Below are positions 20,124 to 20,406 of a DNA stretch of 20,406 nucleotides, piece after piece. The notes beneath the pieces are model-generated. The model saw only the letters and a list, made by a program, of their open reading frames with translations, was not told where the DNA came from and did not search any database. Within the stretch, counting starts at the first letter, position 1; each line of letters starts with the position of its first letter. The position numbers and the translations under genes were made by a program. This stretch comes from a virus, in the IMG/VR virus record IMGVR_UViG_3300031227_000548, positions 1 through 20,406 of that record; one strand, 5' to 3'.

Positions 20124-20406
20124 TATTCTCCCCCTTTTAATGTGTGATAATATGAACAATAATTTGAACAATCACAGTATGATTCGCAACGTACATTCAC
20201 CCCCGGCCTGACTTCGATTTCTAATGGTTTACTACCCTTTGGTTGTATTCCTTCCTTATCTGCTCTCCATGTCTCAGCTTCTTTCATCGTGTCCAGAACC
20301 CGGCTGGCTTTCTTATTACCTCGTTTGACAACAGCGTATTTCGTAGGCTGCTCCCAGCGTTCCTCAGGGCTACACAGTGGCAAGTCCTCATCTTTTAGGC
20401 TCTCTG
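20123..20406 (-). CDS. Probable RecB/Cas4-like phage nuclease, C-terminal part (runs off the right end)
   Basis: The frame is open from the window edge to TAA 20123, so this is the 3' end of a longer gene. It reads LPLCSPEERWEQPTKYAVVK, RGNKKASRVLDTMKEAETWR, and IEVRPGVNVRCESYCDCSNY followed by CSYYHTLKGGE. The closing cysteine cluster (RCESYC.C..YC) and the 'ERW..P..YAV.K.G...A.RV' segment recall the tails of phage PD-(D/E)XK nucleases of the Cas4/RecB type. The catalytic part is outside the window. Its position directly before ERF fits an exonuclease-annealing pair. A TTG at 20383 is not needed as a start. Confidence 0.6.
   Translation of the reverse strand, partial: ESLKDEDLPLCSPEERWEQPTKYAVVKRGNKKASRVLDTMKEAETWRADKEGIQPKGSKPLEIEVRPGVNVRCESYCDCSNYCSYYHTLKGGE

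Noticed and set aside
1-20406. tRNA genes, CRISPR arrays, insertion sequences, integrase or attachment sites
   Set aside because: I saw no cloverleaf with a plausible anticodon arm, no regularly spaced direct repeats, no transposase and no integrase. The 19-bp repeats at 18380-18455 are contiguous and coding, not a CRISPR.

Overview
The window is a stretch of a tailed double-stranded DNA phage or prophage genome. Every gene I can support lies on the minus strand, so the genome reads from the right end (replication and recombination) to the left end (head assembly). The head set is HK97-like: small and large terminase, an HK97-family portal, a Mu F-like minor head protein, an HK97-type prohead protease and an HK97-fold capsid. 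This suggests a siphovirus-type phage. No integrase, lysogeny repressor, tail or tRNA gene is visible, so lifestyle cannot be decided. Strong Shine-Dalgarno sites, sigma70-type promoters and Sec-type signal peptides point to a bacterial host, perhaps Gram-negative. I cannot name the host.

Right part (20406 to about 9966). In transcription order there is the tail end of a probable RecB/Cas4-like nuclease, an ERF single-strand annealing protein, an HNH endonuclease, a protein with a repetitive tail, a small ribbon-helix-helix protein, a 69-aa AP2-domain remnant, a RadD-like SF2 helicase, a P4-type zinc-ribbon/TOPRIM primase, a mini zinc-ribbon protein, a second HNH endonuclease, SSB, an HNH-like CxxC protein, three uncharacterised proteins, a third HNH endonuclease, a VRR-NUC nuclease and then a run of very small genes, some exported or membrane-bound. 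Nuclease, ERF and SSB form a recombination module; helicase and primase form a replication module.

Left part (9965 to 1). A promoter and structured leader precede terS and terL. A 349-base gap of inverted repeats follows, then a winged-helix protein, portal, Mu F-like protein, two tiny genes, protease, capsid, a large beta-helix-like protein with a signal peptide, a 125-aa virion-type protein and the start of a further small gene.

The most unusual layer is regulatory. Several TTGAC(A/T)-N17 promoters stand inside the otherwise continuous gene series, mostly just ahead of endonuclease-like genes. Two of these endonuclease genes have long structured 5' leaders: one with a 19-bp helix and a possible pseudoknot, one with a three-way junction, a GNRA loop and a U-tract. 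Homing-type genes overlap or abut the start of the next gene. The portal and Mu F genes are linked by a canonical A_AAA_AAC -1 slippery site inside an A9 run, and the -1 frame reads straight into the Mu F protein. All family assignments are from reading motifs, with no database search.
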